Shown: positions 24,644-35,820, numbered from the stretch's first letter. The stretch is DNA of 64,000 nucleotides from VRUE01 sp963819755 (GCA_963819755.1 CAWFXB010000001.1:248001-312000), one strand, 5' to 3'. The notes: generated by a model not told the origin, from the sequence alone. Program-made: numbers and translations.

Positions 24644-24671
24644 GGAAAGGCCCCCGAAAGGGGGCCTTTCC
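24644..24671 (+). terminator. rnpB terminator
   Basis: GGAAAGGCCCCC (24644-24655), loop GAAA and GGGGGCCTTTCC form a perfect 12-bp hairpin directly after rnpB. A short AT-rich tract follows. Confidence 0.9.
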
Positions 24672-24720
24672 AATCTCCTCACAATTTTCTGTCTTAGCGT
24701 TTGCTAACGTGCCGCCAACT

Positions 24721-24850
24721 TCCGCTGAATCTCCGCCACATATCGCGGGGAGCGGGGGACCCACAAGTTGGGGCGAATCGTCGGCATCAGCCACGTAGCG
24801 CAGCTCTTTCAGCGCGAGCCCGTCAGCTAACCCCGTAAGCGTTCGAAAGA
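24721..24850 (+). promoter_or_regulatory. c-di-AMP riboswitch (ydaO-yuaA class)
   Basis: The region carries the conserved blocks of the ydaO motif: GGGGAGCGGGGGACCCAC and GGGGCGAATCGTCGGC in the 5' half, then CCCGTCAGCTAACCCCGTAAG and CGTTCGAAAGAG in the 3' half (24819-24850). These match the B. subtilis ydaO core almost base for base. It ends three bases before the RlpA-like start codon, so the ribosome site is inside or next to the last helix and translation control is likely. In actinobacteria this class controls wall hydrolases and RlpA/Rpf-type genes. Confidence 0.9.
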
Positions 24851-24853
24851 GCG

Positions 24854-25348
24854 ATGAAGACAAACGCAAACCGCCCCTGGCGGAAAACCCCAGCTTGGCC
24901 TGCCCTGCTGCTGTTCGTGGCGGCATTCGCCGTGTCCGCGGCGCCTGCCCAGGCAGCGACCGGGGGCGCCTCGACGGTCGCCGGCAGCGGCGCCCAGGCG
25001 GGAAGCGAAATCGCCTTCGCGCCGATGCAGTGGGCCGGCGCCACCTGGTACGGCCCCGGCCTGTACGGCCGCCGTACCGCCTGTGGCGAGCTGCTCGGTC
25101 CCGACACGATTGGCGTCGCTCACCGCAGCCTTCCCTGTGGCACCACGGTCAAGTTCGTCTACCAAGGCCACTCGATCGTTACCCAGGTGATCGACCGCGG
25201 TCCCTACAGCCGCGGCAACGCCTGGGATCTGACCCAGGCCGCCGCGCGCGCCCTGCAGTTCGAAAAGTCGGGCGCCGATCGCCTCCGCTTTGCCGTCTCG
25301 CTCGAATATGCCGGAAGCTGGCGCTCGACCGGCCACGCTGGCCGCTGA
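24854..25348 (+). CDS. Secreted RlpA-like double-psi beta-barrel protein
   Basis: The 164-residue protein has a signal peptide (PAWPALLLFVAAFAVSAAPAQA) and a single double-psi beta-barrel: GATWYGPGLYGRRTACGE (about residues 61-78), GVAHRSLPCGTTV and VIDRGPYSRGNAWDLTQAAA. This is the RlpA/3D/expansin-like fold; some members cleave peptidoglycan lacking stem peptides. The conserved Asp and His are present (VIDRGPY, VAHRSLP). It sits directly behind a c-di-AMP riboswitch, tying it to wall and turgor control. No SPOR domain is attached. Confidence 0.9.
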   Translation: MKTNANRPWRKTPAWPALLLFVAAFAVSAAPAQAATGGASTVAGSGAQAGSEIAFAPMQWAGATWYGPGLYGRRTACGELLGPDTIGVAHRSLPCGTTVKFVYQGHSIVTQVIDRGPYSRGNAWDLTQAAARALQFEKSGADRLRFAVSLEYAGSWRSTGHAGR

Positions 25349-25410
25349 CGGCCGCTGCTCCGGCTAATCTTCCCCTCCCAGCAGGACTTTTCTACGAGAG
25401 GAGCACGGGC

Positions 25411-26139
25411 ATGTCGAGGTTTTCCCAGAGAGCCGGAGTCGCCGATCGGTTCGCAGGACGCGGTCGGTTTGCCGCTCTGGCTGTCCTGTCCGGGTGCCTG
25501 CTCGCACTCGTCCTGATGGTCGCCGGCGCCGGCGCCGCGACCAACTCGCGCACCACCGTCGTGCTGGGGGCCACCGCGACCGTGCCCGACCCGTCCTGCC
25601 CGGACCTGCCCTGCCAGGCGGTGGGAAGCGTCACCGGCTTTCAGGTCAGCACCGACCAGGGGGGGCTTCCCTTCAATGTGCGGCGGAACGGCAAGGTGAA
25701 GGCGTGGACGCTGACGCTGGCCGAGCCGACCAGCAAACAGCGCTCGTTCTTCAACGGCTTCTTCGGCACGCCGCCCGAGGCGCGGCTGGCGATCCTGCGC
25801 CGCGTCCCCGGCACCGAGCCCCCCCGCTACAACCTGCGCAGTCAGGGCTCGATCCACGTGCTCAGCCCCTACCTCGGCCAGACGGTCAAGTTCGGCGCCT
25901 CGCTGAAGGTCGAAAAGGGCGACATAGTCGGCATCACGATCCCGACCTGGGCCCCGGCCTTCGCCCAGAACCTCTCTTCGAAAAACGCCTGGCGCGCCAG
26001 CCGCGAAGTGGGCAAATGCACCAACACCACCGACGTCCGCCAAGGCCAGCCCCAGCAGAAGGTGGGCACCCGAGCCACCTACGGCTGCCGCTACTCGACC
26101 GCGCGACTGCTCTACACCGCGACGGTGGTCGAGGACTGA
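25411..26139 (+). CDS. Secreted protein of unknown function
   Basis: The 242-residue protein starts at ATG 25411, after GAGAGGA. It has a long N-region, a signal helix (FAALAVLSGCLLALVLMVAGAGA) and a beta-rich mature domain with a Cys pair in PDPSCPDLPCQAVGSVTG and another in GKCTNTTD ... YGCRYSTARL. I recall unnamed secreted proteins with this pattern ('VLGATATVPDPSCP ... QVSTDQGG') in Thermoleophilia but no function. It is followed at once by a perfect palindrome acting as a shared terminator. Confidence 0.75.
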   Translation: MSRFSQRAGVADRFAGRGRFAALAVLSGCLLALVLMVAGAGAATNSRTTVVLGATATVPDPSCPDLPCQAVGSVTGFQVSTDQGGLPFNVRRNGKVKAWTLTLAEPTSKQRSFFNGFFGTPPEARLAILRRVPGTEPPRYNLRSQGSIHVLSPYLGQTVKFGASLKVEKGDIVGITIPTWAPAFAQNLSSKNAWRASREVGKCTNTTDVRQGQPQQKVGTRATYGCRYSTARLLYTATVVED

Positions 26140-26140
26140 G

Positions 26141-26166
26141 CCCTCAGCGGCCTAGGCCGCTGAGGG
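26141..26166. terminator. Perfect 26-bp palindrome between convergent genes
   Basis: CCCTCAGCGGCCT (26141-26153) pairs with AGGCCGCTGAGGG (26154-26166) with no loop at DNA level. It lies where two genes converge and fits a bidirectional terminator. The centre CTA provides the TAG stop of the minus-strand gene. Confidence 0.7.
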
Positions 26167-26724
26167 GAGCACTTCAGGCGTCGCCTGATCTTTGGGGAGA
26201 GCAGCCGCGCTGGCGATCAGGCTCTGAAACTCGTTCAGGGCCAGGTGCGCGACCGCCTCGAGGATCTCCTCGTCGCTCCAGCCGATCTCCCGCGCCTCCT
26301 CGTGCAGGTGGTGGGGGGGATAGGCGTCGGCTTCGAGGGTTGCCTTGAGGTATTCGAGCAGCGCCGCCTCTTTGGCGTCGCCGGAGCCGAAGCTCCGCGC
26401 TCGTGAGACCTCGTCCAGCCCGAGTCCGGCGCGGCGCGCTGACTTCGCGTGCTGGGCGGTGCTGTAGGAGTCGTGCCTGTACTCGGCAACCGCCAGAGCG
26501 ATCCGCTCGCGGGTCGCCTGCGGCAAGACGCCGCCGCGCAGCTCGGAGCGCATCCGGGTGTAGGCGCGCAGCACGGAGGGAGCGCCGGCGAGGACGCCGA
26601 CGAACTTGGTCACCGCGCCGCCGGCCGCCTGGATGCTCTTGATCAGCGGAGCACTCTCGTCAGGGGCCGTCAACTCGTCGTGTATCTGGAATCTGCTTAC
26701 TGCCGTTTTTACGGTCACTTGCAT
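26152..26724 (-). CDS. Carboxymuconolactone decarboxylase/AhpD-like protein without CxxC
   Basis: The 190-residue all-helical protein matches the CMD fold: LRGGVLPQATRERIALAVAE leading to the segment YRHDSYSTAQHAKSARRAGL, where AhpD enzymes have CxxCxxxH. Here the His is kept but both Cys are missing, so a peroxidase-linked redox role is unlikely. A second helical part ends in EILEAVAHLALNEFQSLIA. It may be a decarboxylase-like or non-redox member. Its stop lies within the palindrome at 26141-26166. Confidence 0.75.
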   Translation of the reverse strand: MQVTVKTAVSRFQIHDELTAPDESAPLIKSIQAAGGAVTKFVGVLAGAPSVLRAYTRMRSELRGGVLPQATRERIALAVAEYRHDSYSTAQHAKSARRAGLGLDEVSRARSFGSGDAKEAALLEYLKATLEADAYPPHHLHEEAREIGWSDEEILEAVAHLALNEFQSLIASAAALPKDQATPEVLPSAA

Positions 26725-26798
26725 CCCGCCTTTTGCTCGGATTGACGGAATTCCGCTTCACAGAGCCTTTACGTGGCCTTTACTTTACTTTAAGCCAT

Positions 26799-26819
26799 TA
26801 ACTTACGCGAAGTAAGTTA
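26799..26819. promoter_or_regulatory. Inverted repeat between CMD gene and glnA
   Basis: TAACTTAC (26799-26806) and GTAAGTTA (26812-26819) are perfect 8-bp arms with a 5-bp spacer in an AT-rich spacer between divergent genes. It is a likely operator. Which gene it serves cannot be told. Confidence 0.5.
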
Positions 26820-26956
26820 TACCTGGATCCGGACGCTCCCGCAACCCCTCTGCGTCCAACGTCACATACCCGTAATACGGGGTTTTGCACCTGATCGGTT
26901 CACTTCGCCTATCTTTGCCCCAACCGCGCCGAAACAGCCACGAAGGAGACCGGGGA

Positions 26957-28309
26957 ATGGCAGAGCAACCAACGAGTGCCGCCGATGTAGCCGAGATCGT
27001 CAAGGAACGCGACGTCCGCTTCATCCGGCTCTGGTTCACCGACGTGCTCGGCCAGCTGAAGAGCTTCTCGATCAACTCCGCCGAACTGGAGGACGCGCTC
27101 GAGGGGGGCATGGGCTTCGACGGCTCCTCGATCACCGGCTTCAACCCGATCGAGGAGTCGGACATGATCGCCATGCCCGACCCGTCGACCTTCGCGATCA
27201 TCCCCTGGCGGCCCGAGGAGGAGAACGCGGTGGCGCGGATGTTCTGCGACATCCGCGTCCCCGGCGGCGATCCATATGAGGGAGACCCACGGTGGATCAT
27301 GCGGCGGGCGCTCAAACGGGCCGAAGACATGGGCTTCGACACCTACAACATCGGCCCCGAGCTCGAGTACTTCTACTTCCGCTCGGCCAAGCCGGAGGGC
27401 GGCGTGCCCGAGGTGCTCGACGAGGGCGGCTACTTCGACCTGACCACGCTCGACGCCGGCTCCGACGTGCGCCGCGACACGATCCTGGCGCTGGAGAAGA
27501 TGGGCATCCACGTCGAGTACGCCCATCACGAGGTCGGCCCCTCCCAGCACGAGGTCGACATGCGTTACAAGGACGCGCTGCAGATGGCCGACGACTGCAT
27601 GACGTACCGCATCGTCGTCAAGGAGTACGCGATGAAATACGGCTGGCACGCGACCTTCATGCCGAAGCCGCTGTTCGGCGAGAACGGCTCCGGGATGCAC
27701 GTCCACCAGTCGCTGGCCAAAGACGGCAAAAACGCCTTCTTCGACGCTGAGGACCCCTATTTCCTCTCGGCCACGGCGAAGGCCTTCATCGCCGGTCAGC
27801 TACGCCACGCGCGCGAGATATCTCCGCTCTTCGCCCAGTGGGTCAACTCCTACAAGCGCCTGGTCCCCGGCTTCGAGGCCCCCGTCTACCTGGCCTGGTC
27901 GCGCCGCAACCGCTCAGCGCTGATCCGCGTGCCGCTCTACCACCCCGGCAAGGAGGCGGCGACGCGGGCCGAGCTGCGCTGCCCCGACCCCGCCTGCAAC
28001 CCCTACCTCTGCTTCGCCGGCATGCTGCAGGCCGGCCTGGAGGGGATCGAGCACGGCTACGAGCTGCCCGAGCCGATGGAGCAGAACCTCTATCACCTCT
28101 CGCCCGAGGAGCGTTCCCAGCGCGGCATCGAGCAGCTGCCGGAGACGCTCGGCGAAGCGATCGACATCGCCGCCGACTCGGAGCTGGTCCTGCGCACGCT
28201 GGGCGAGCACACCTTCCGCCGTTTCGTCGAGATCAAGCGGCAGGAATGGGACGACTACCGCGTCCAGGTCACTCCGTACGAGATAGAGAACTTTCTTCCT
28301 GTGCTTTAG
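26957..28309 (+). CDS. glnA: Glutamine synthetase type I
   Basis: The 450-residue protein starts at an ATG after AAGGAGA. GS hallmarks are clear: beta-grasp DVRFIRLWFTDVLGQLKSF, DGSSITGF, the metal-site GPELEYFYF, HHEVGPSQHEVD, the ATP-site MPKPLFGENGSGMHVHQSL and NRSALIRVP. It makes glutamine from glutamate, ammonia and ATP. The length and NLYHLSPEERSQRGIEQLPE near residue 378 are closer to the GSI-alpha type found in firmicutes than to the adenylylated NLYDLP form; the Tyr is present, so modification is not excluded. Its last 41 bp overlap the convergent MMPL gene. Confidence 0.95.
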   Translation: MAEQPTSAADVAEIVKERDVRFIRLWFTDVLGQLKSFSINSAELEDALEGGMGFDGSSITGFNPIEESDMIAMPDPSTFAIIPWRPEEENAVARMFCDIRVPGGDPYEGDPRWIMRRALKRAEDMGFDTYNIGPELEYFYFRSAKPEGGVPEVLDEGGYFDLTTLDAGSDVRRDTILALEKMGIHVEYAHHEVGPSQHEVDMRYKDALQMADDCMTYRIVVKEYAMKYGWHATFMPKPLFGENGSGMHVHQSLAKDGKNAFFDAEDPYFLSATAKAFIAGQLRHAREISPLFAQWVNSYKRLVPGFEAPVYLAWSRRNRSALIRVPLYHPGKEAATRAELRCPDPACNPYLCFAGMLQAGLEGIEHGYELPEPMEQNLYHLSPEERSQRGIEQLPETLGEAIDIAADSELVLRTLGEHTFRRFVEIKRQEWDDYRVQVTPYEIENFLPVL

Positions 28310-30767
28310 CGGCCTCTCGCCCGTCAGGGTGTGAGAGTGAGGAGGGCCACCAGAACTTGTCGCCCGCGGTCAGGGCGATGGCTGGGACGAGGATGCTGCG
28401 GACCAGGAAGGTGTCGAGAAGGACGCCGAAGGCGACCACGAAGCCGAGCTCGGTGAGGAAGGTGAGGGGGAGGACGGCGAGGACGGAGAAGGTGCCGGCC
28501 AGGACTATGCCGGCGCTGGTGATGACCGCGCCGGTTACCGCGAGGGCACGCAGGATCCCCTGCCTGGAGCCGTGCTGGATCGTCTCCTCGCGGGCGCGGG
28601 AGATCAGGAAGATGTTGTAGTCGACCCCGAGCGCGACCAGGAAGACGAAGGCGAAGAGCGGTAACGAGGGGTCTGAGCCCGGGAAGCCGAAGACGACGTC
28701 GAAAAAGAAGTAGCCGACGCCGAGGGCGGCGAGGAAGCTGAGGATCACGGTGCCGATCAGGATCAGTGGCGCGACCACGGCGCGCAGCAGAGCGATCAGG
28801 ATCAGGAAGACGACGACGAGGATGATCGGCGGGATCACGATCGAGTCCCAGCCGGCGGCGTCGCGGACGTCGAATTCGACCGCGGTCGGGCCGCCCACCA
28901 GGGTGCTGGGTGCGACCCGGTGCGCCGCCTCGCGGATCGGTTCGACCAGGTCGAAGGCCTCGGTCGAGTAGGGGCTGATCGCCAGCGTCGCCTGGATCAG
29001 CGTCCCTGGCGGTCCTTCGCTCACCGGGCCGGAGACCGCCTCGACGTCCTTGACCCCGGCGACGGCACGGCGTACCGCCGGCACGTCGGCCCGGTTCTGC
29101 ACGACCACGTCGGTCAGGGCGGTGGCGCCGGAGGGGAAGCTCCTTTCGAGCAGGTGCTGGCCTTCGACCGATTCGACTTCGGTGCGGTAGCTGTCTTCGC
29201 TGGTCAGTTCGGTGGAGAAGAAGGCAAAGCCACAGCAGAAGACGAGCAGGACGGCGACGAAGCCGGCGATCACCCGCCGCGGCGAGATGGCGACGCGGTT
29301 TCCGACCCGCGCCCAGAAGCCGTGGGTGGCGTCCGCGGCATGCTCGAGCCCGTGGCGGCGCACCTCGTAAGGCGTGAAGATGGCGCGGTCGAGCGGTCCG
29401 ACTATCAACGAGGGGATTCGCCTGCCGCTGATCAGTCGCAGGATCCAGTTGAGCAGCACGAGTGGCAGCAGGATCAAGACGAGGAGGCAGGCGAGGATGA
29501 CGCGGACGATCGCCCCGAGCGCCGACCCGTCGACGATGCGGCGCCGGGCCCGCTCGGAGACTTCGGAGGCCCGCGGCGCGGTCTGCTCCGTGTGCGGCAC
29601 GAAGGGCCAGAAGGCACGGCGGCCGAAGATCGTCAGCAGCGCCGGCAGCAGGGTGAGCATCGAGAGCGCGGCACAGGCGATGCCGATCGCGGCGATCGGG
29701 CCGAGGCCCGAGGTGCCGTTGACCTTGGCGATGGTCAGGCAGAGCAGCGCCGCGATCACGGTTGCCGCCGAGGCGAAGATCGCCGGCCCGGCCGAGGCCA
29801 GCGCGGTGCGCATCGCCTCGTGCTTGTCGGCGGTGCGGTGCAGCTCCTCGCGGTAGCGGGCAACGAGCAGCAACGCGTAATCGGTGCCCGCGCCGAGCAC
29901 AAGCACCGACATGATCGAGCTCGATTGTCCGTTGATCGTCACCCCCAGCTCGGAGACGCCGTAGCCGATCGAGCGCGAGAGCGTCTCGGCGAAGAGGACC
30001 GCAGCCAGGGGGATGAAGAAGAACATCGGCGAGCGGTAGATGACGATCAGCAGGAAGATCACCAGGCTGACCGCGGCCAGCAGCAGGGTGCCGTTGATGC
30101 CTTCGAAGACTTCGATCGCGTCGGCCGAGAAGCCGGCGCCGCCGGTGACCTTGACCTCGAGGCCGCCGCCACGGTCGGTTATCTCCCCGCGCCAGGCCTT
30201 GACCGGGTCGAGTATCCGTTCGCCCTCGCCGTTGCCCTTGATGTAGGAGGTGACGATCGCCGCCTTGCCGTCGGGCGAGCAGACGGGGCCGACGAAGGGC
30301 GCGTAGCCGGCGGGCTGGCCGGGAACCGCCTGGGTCGGGGTCGCGCACCCAGGCGGCAGGCCCTTGGGCGAGGTCGCCGCCTCCGAATCCGGCCTCTTGC
30401 CGCCCGCCGCCGCGGTTTCGCCGTCGGCGACGACACCCGGGAAGCGTTCTCCGCGCGTCATCTTGCCGACGTCTTCGACGATCGTGCGGTGATCGGCGGC
30501 GGTCAGGCCGGACTCGCGCCTGAAGATGATCACGGCGGGGGCGATTTCCCCGTTCTGCAGCGACTCGGTCGCCTTCAGCGCCTTGGTCGATTCGGCCGAG
30601 CCGGGCAGGTAGGAGGTCGCCTCGTTGCTTTCGGCGTCTTCGAACTTGGCCGGCAGGTTGGCCGGGCCGGCGGCAACGAAGATGACGACGAACCAGATCG
30701 CGAAGACGACCCACTTCGCCCGGCGACCTGCCGCGAAGGTGAAGGACGAGCCACGCACTACGCGCAT
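28269..30767 (-). CDS. MMPL family RND transporter
   Basis: The 832-residue protein has an N-terminal helix (AKWVVFAIWFVVIFVAAG), an exported loop, five helices, a long cytoplasmic insert (about 395-490), then a second exported loop and six helices: the MMPL duplication. GxxxDY (LGAGTDYALLLVARYREEL, about 287-305) and LGVDYNIFLISRAREE (about 735-750) carry the Asp-Tyr pairs used for proton flow. MMPL proteins export lipids or drugs. It is the longest and most divergent of the three MMPL genes here. It starts 4 bp after the DUF255 gene ends and overlaps glnA at its 3' end. Confidence 0.92.
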   Translation of the reverse strand: MRVVRGSSFTFAAGRRAKWVVFAIWFVVIFVAAGPANLPAKFEDAESNEATSYLPGSAESTKALKATESLQNGEIAPAVIIFRRESGLTAADHRTIVEDVGKMTRGERFPGVVADGETAAAGGKRPDSEAATSPKGLPPGCATPTQAVPGQPAGYAPFVGPVCSPDGKAAIVTSYIKGNGEGERILDPVKAWRGEITDRGGGLEVKVTGGAGFSADAIEVFEGINGTLLLAAVSLVIFLLIVIYRSPMFFFIPLAAVLFAETLSRSIGYGVSELGVTINGQSSSIMSVLVLGAGTDYALLLVARYREELHRTADKHEAMRTALASAGPAIFASAATVIAALLCLTIAKVNGTSGLGPIAAIGIACAALSMLTLLPALLTIFGRRAFWPFVPHTEQTAPRASEVSERARRRIVDGSALGAIVRVILACLLVLILLPLVLLNWILRLISGRRIPSLIVGPLDRAIFTPYEVRRHGLEHAADATHGFWARVGNRVAISPRRVIAGFVAVLLVFCCGFAFFSTELTSEDSYRTEVESVEGQHLLERSFPSGATALTDVVVQNRADVPAVRRAVAGVKDVEAVSGPVSEGPPGTLIQATLAISPYSTEAFDLVEPIREAAHRVAPSTLVGGPTAVEFDVRDAAGWDSIVIPPIILVVVFLILIALLRAVVAPLILIGTVILSFLAALGVGYFFFDVVFGFPGSDPSLPLFAFVFLVALGVDYNIFLISRAREETIQHGSRQGILRALAVTGAVITSAGIVLAGTFSVLAVLPLTFLTELGFVVAFGVLLDTFLVRSILVPAIALTAGDKFWWPSSLSHPDGREAAKAQEESSLSRTE

Positions 30768-30771
30768 CCTC

Positions 30772-32739
<1,968 letters not shown>

Positions 32740-32867
32740 GCGCTCACACTACCCGCGGGACATCAAGGCCAACTATTGGGTGGCCGGGCTCGCCGAAACT
32801 AGGTCGCGGTGAGGAATAGCTGCAGGTCTTTACGGAATGGACAGCCGGATATATCTACCTTCCTCGG

Positions 32868-34286
32868 GTGGCAAGCGAAAGAACCCCTGCGCAAAGCGAG
32901 CCGGCGATCGAAGCCGTGCTGAAGAAGCTCGAGGACGACGACCGCGCGGTCGTGCTGGCGGCCCTGGAGCGGGCCGAGCGCACCGAGGCCGAGCTGCGCT
33001 ATCTCGCCGACCACGACTCGCTCACCGGGCTGCTCGACCGCCGTCGCTTCCGCGCCGAGCTCGACCAGTACGTCTCCTTCAGCGCCCGCTACGGCGGCCG
33101 TGGCGCCGTGATGATCGTCGACATCGACGGCCTCAAGGCGATCAACGACTCGCTCGGCCACCATGCCGGCGACAACCTGATCCGCCAGGTGGCCGCGGTG
33201 ATGCGGGAAAGGGTGCGCGCCACCGACATCGTCGCCCGCCTCTCCGGCGACGAGTTCGCGATCCTGATGCCGCAGACCGAAGTCGAGGGTGCGATGCAAC
33301 TGGGCGAGGACCTGCGCGCCCAGGTCGCCGACAGCGTCCAGCCCACCTCCGACTCCGAGCCGGCGACGATCAGTGTCGGCATCACGATGTTCGGCGGCGG
33401 TGAGAAGGGAACCGGCTCCGAAGCGGTGCTGGTCGCCGCGGATCAGGCGATGTACCGGGCAAAGGAGGGGGGGCGTAACCAGATCGCCCTCTTCCGCGAC
33501 CCGAGCGAGCCACAGCGCGACCCCGAACGCCGCCAGACGACCGCGGCGAGAATCCGCGACGCGCTCACCGACGACCGCCTCAGCCTTCACTCCCAGCCGA
33601 TCCGCAGCCTCGCCTCCGGTGGGATCGAGCGCTACGAGCTGCTCCTGCGGATGACCAACGAAGAGGGAGAGCTGCTGCCGGCCGCATCGTTCATCGAGGC
33701 GGCGGAGCGGGCGGGCATGGTTCAGGAGCTGGACCGCTGGGTCGTCGGGCAGGCGCTGGAGCTGCTCGGAGAGCGGCAGCGCCAAGGGGCGCCGCTGTCG
33801 CTGCACATCAACCTCTCCGGCGCCTCGCTGGCCGACATCTCGGTGCTCGAGTTCATCGAACGGCGGCTTGACGAAGGCGACGCCGACCCCTCCTCCTGCA
33901 CCTTCGAGATCACTGAGACGGCGCACGTCCACGACTTCGACGCGGCCTCCGGGTTTGCCGACCGGCTGACCGAGTTCGGCTGCCAGGTCGCGATCGACGA
34001 CTACGGCGCCGGCTTCAGCCCCTTCCACTACCTGAAGACGATCCCCTTCGATCTGATCAAGATCGACGGCGCGTTCGTCCGCGACCTGCCGCGCAGCGAT
34101 GCCGACCAGCTCACCGTCCAGGCGATCGTCCAGATCGCCCGCGGCCTCGGCAAGTCGACGATCGCCGAGTACGTCCAGGACGACCAGACCGCCGAGATGC
34201 TGCGCGAGTACGGGGTCGACATGGCCCAGGGCTTCCATCTCGGCCGCCCCGTCGGCCTCGATGAGGCCTTCGCCCAGACCGCCTAG
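32868..34286 (+). CDS. GGDEF-EAL protein (c-di-GMP turnover)
   Basis: The 472-residue soluble protein starts at a GTG. After a short helical N-terminus (about 1-45) comes a GGDEF domain with HDSLTGLLDRRRF, DIDGLKAINDSLGHHAGD and the active loop SGDEF; RATD five residues before it is an intact inhibitory I-site. The EAL domain (about 225-465) reads ELLLRM for EALxR, and keeps NLSG, EITET, DDYGAG, IKID and QGFHLGRP, so the catalytic metal residues are all present. It could make and degrade c-di-GMP. No sensor or membrane segment is fused. No partner gene is nearby. Confidence 0.92.
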   Translation: MASERTPAQSEPAIEAVLKKLEDDDRAVVLAALERAERTEAELRYLADHDSLTGLLDRRRFRAELDQYVSFSARYGGRGAVMIVDIDGLKAINDSLGHHAGDNLIRQVAAVMRERVRATDIVARLSGDEFAILMPQTEVEGAMQLGEDLRAQVADSVQPTSDSEPATISVGITMFGGGEKGTGSEAVLVAADQAMYRAKEGGRNQIALFRDPSEPQRDPERRQTTAARIRDALTDDRLSLHSQPIRSLASGGIERYELLLRMTNEEGELLPAASFIEAAERAGMVQELDRWVVGQALELLGERQRQGAPLSLHINLSGASLADISVLEFIERRLDEGDADPSSCTFEITETAHVHDFDAASGFADRLTEFGCQVAIDDYGAGFSPFHYLKTIPFDLIKIDGAFVRDLPRSDADQLTVQAIVQIARGLGKSTIAEYVQDDQTAEMLREYGVDMAQGFHLGRPVGLDEAFAQTA

Positions 34287-34308
34287 CACCACACGGTAGA
34301 CGTGCCCC

Positions 34309-35745
34309 TCAGCCGCGCAGCTCGGCGCGCTTGATCTTGCCGCTGGCCGTCTTCGGCAGCTCGGTGGCGAACTCGACGATGCGGGGGAACTTGTAGGGGG
34401 CGGTCTCGCGCTTGCAGTGCTCCTGCAGCTCGCGGGCCAGCTCCTCGCTCGGCTCGCGGTCGCGCGGGACGACGATCGCCCGCACGACGGCGCCGCGCTC
34501 GGGGTCGGGGGCGGCGACGGCGGCGGCCTCGGCCACGGCTGGGTGAGAGAGCAACGCCGCCTCGACCTCGACCGGGCCGATCCGGTAGCCGGAGGAGACG
34601 ATCACGTCGTCGTCGCGACCCTCGAAGTAGAGATAGCCGTCGTCATCCTGGCGGACCAGGTCGCCGGTTGGCCACCACTCGCCGTCGAAGCGCTCGCCGT
34701 CGAGGTAGCGCGAGAAGAAGGTGGGGGAGGAGGAGGCATTGAGCTGGAGCTCGCCGTCGAGGATGCGAACCTCGATGCCGGGCAGCGGTTTACCCATCGA
34801 GCCCGGACGCACGGGTTCGCCCGCGAGGTTGCCGGAGATGTGACCGGTCTCGGTCTGCCCGTAGCCGTCGGCGGGCTCGCAGCCCATCCCCTCACGAAAC
34901 GCAGCGATCGTCTCGGCCTCGAGCGCCTCGCCGGCAGAGACCATGCGGCGCATGGCCGGGAGGGGTCGCAGCTGCGTGCGCTTGGCCAGCATGCGGTACT
35001 CGGTCGGCGCCTGGCAGAGCACGTTGACGCCCAGCGCCTCAGCTATGTCGAGTCGCTCACCGGGCTCGAAGCGGCCGTCGTGGATCACCGCTGCCGCGCC
35101 GGTCAGCCAGGGGGCGAGGAAGACGTTGCGGGCCGACTTGGACCAGCCGGGAGCGGTGGTGCACCAGACCAGCTCACCGGGCTGGGAGCCGAGCCAGTGC
35201 TCGGCCTGGGTGCGCTGCCCGCTCAGGTAGCGGTAGGCGTGGACGACGCCACGCGGCTCGCCGGTGGTGCCGGAGGTGAAGACGATCAGCGCCGGGTCCT
35301 CGTCGTCCATCGCCTCGATCGCCGCCGGGGTCTCCTGTGGCCGGTCCTCGTCGAGGGTCGCGGCGACCTCGTCGAGGGTCATCGCCGGCACCCCGTCGGG
35401 CAGCTCGCCGAGCATCTCCTCGGCGGCGACGCAGAGCGCCGGCTGGGCCGCGCCCGTGCGCTGCTCGAGGTCGTGGCGGCGCAGCTGCGGGCTGCAGGGC
35501 AGGGCGACGGCGCCCATCCGCCAGCAGGCGAGCAGCGTCAGCGCCCACTCGATCCGGTTGCCGAGCAGCGTCATCACGACATCGCCACGCTTCACCCCCC
35601 GCGCGGCGAAAGCCCCAGAGAGCCCGGCTGAGCGCGCGATCAGTTCGCCGAAGTGCCAGTCGCGCCGGTTCCCCTCGGCATCGACGGCGACGATCCCCAG
35701 CCGCGAGGCAGGGGCTCGTTCCATCACGTCCTCGACGAAGTTCAC
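34309..35745 (-). CDS. AMP-forming acyl-CoA synthetase
   Basis: I start at the GTG at 35745 (product VNFVEDVMERAPAS..., 478 residues). ANL-family motifs are present: the P-loop IVFTSGTTGEPRGVVHAY (about 165-180), GYGQTET (about 293), TGDLVRQDDDGYLYFEGRDD with the hinge region, and the catalytic Lys in KTASGKIKRAEL at the C-terminus. The layout is like acetyl-/medium-chain acyl-CoA synthetases. It activates a carboxylic acid to its CoA thioester; the substrate is not readable. A hairpin element separates it from the upstream MMPL gene. Confidence 0.9.
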   Translation of the reverse strand: MNFVEDVMERAPASRLGIVAVDAEGNRRDWHFGELIARSAGLSGAFAARGVKRGDVVMTLLGNRIEWALTLLACWRMGAVALPCSPQLRRHDLEQRTGAAQPALCVAAEEMLGELPDGVPAMTLDEVAATLDEDRPQETPAAIEAMDDEDPALIVFTSGTTGEPRGVVHAYRYLSGQRTQAEHWLGSQPGELVWCTTAPGWSKSARNVFLAPWLTGAAAVIHDGRFEPGERLDIAEALGVNVLCQAPTEYRMLAKRTQLRPLPAMRRMVSAGEALEAETIAAFREGMGCEPADGYGQTETGHISGNLAGEPVRPGSMGKPLPGIEVRILDGELQLNASSSPTFFSRYLDGERFDGEWWPTGDLVRQDDDGYLYFEGRDDDVIVSSGYRIGPVEVEAALLSHPAVAEAAAVAAPDPERGAVVRAIVVPRDREPSEELARELQEHCKRETAPYKFPRIVEFATELPKTASGKIKRAELRG

Positions 35746-35771
35746 GCGCGGCAGTCTGCCGCACAAACGAT

Positions 35772-35820
35772 GCCGACGGGCCTAAAAGCGAACCCTGAGT
35801 TCTCTTTTAGGCCCGTCGGC
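35772..35820. repeat. 49-bp hairpin element, intergenic copy
   Basis: GCCGACGGGCCTAAAAG (35772-35788) pairs perfectly with CTTTTAGGCCCGTCGGC (35804-35820) around a 15-base loop. It lies between two same-strand genes and could terminate the MMPL transcript. A 49-bp segment with matching ends lies inside the MaoC gene at 41721-41769. Confidence 0.75.
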
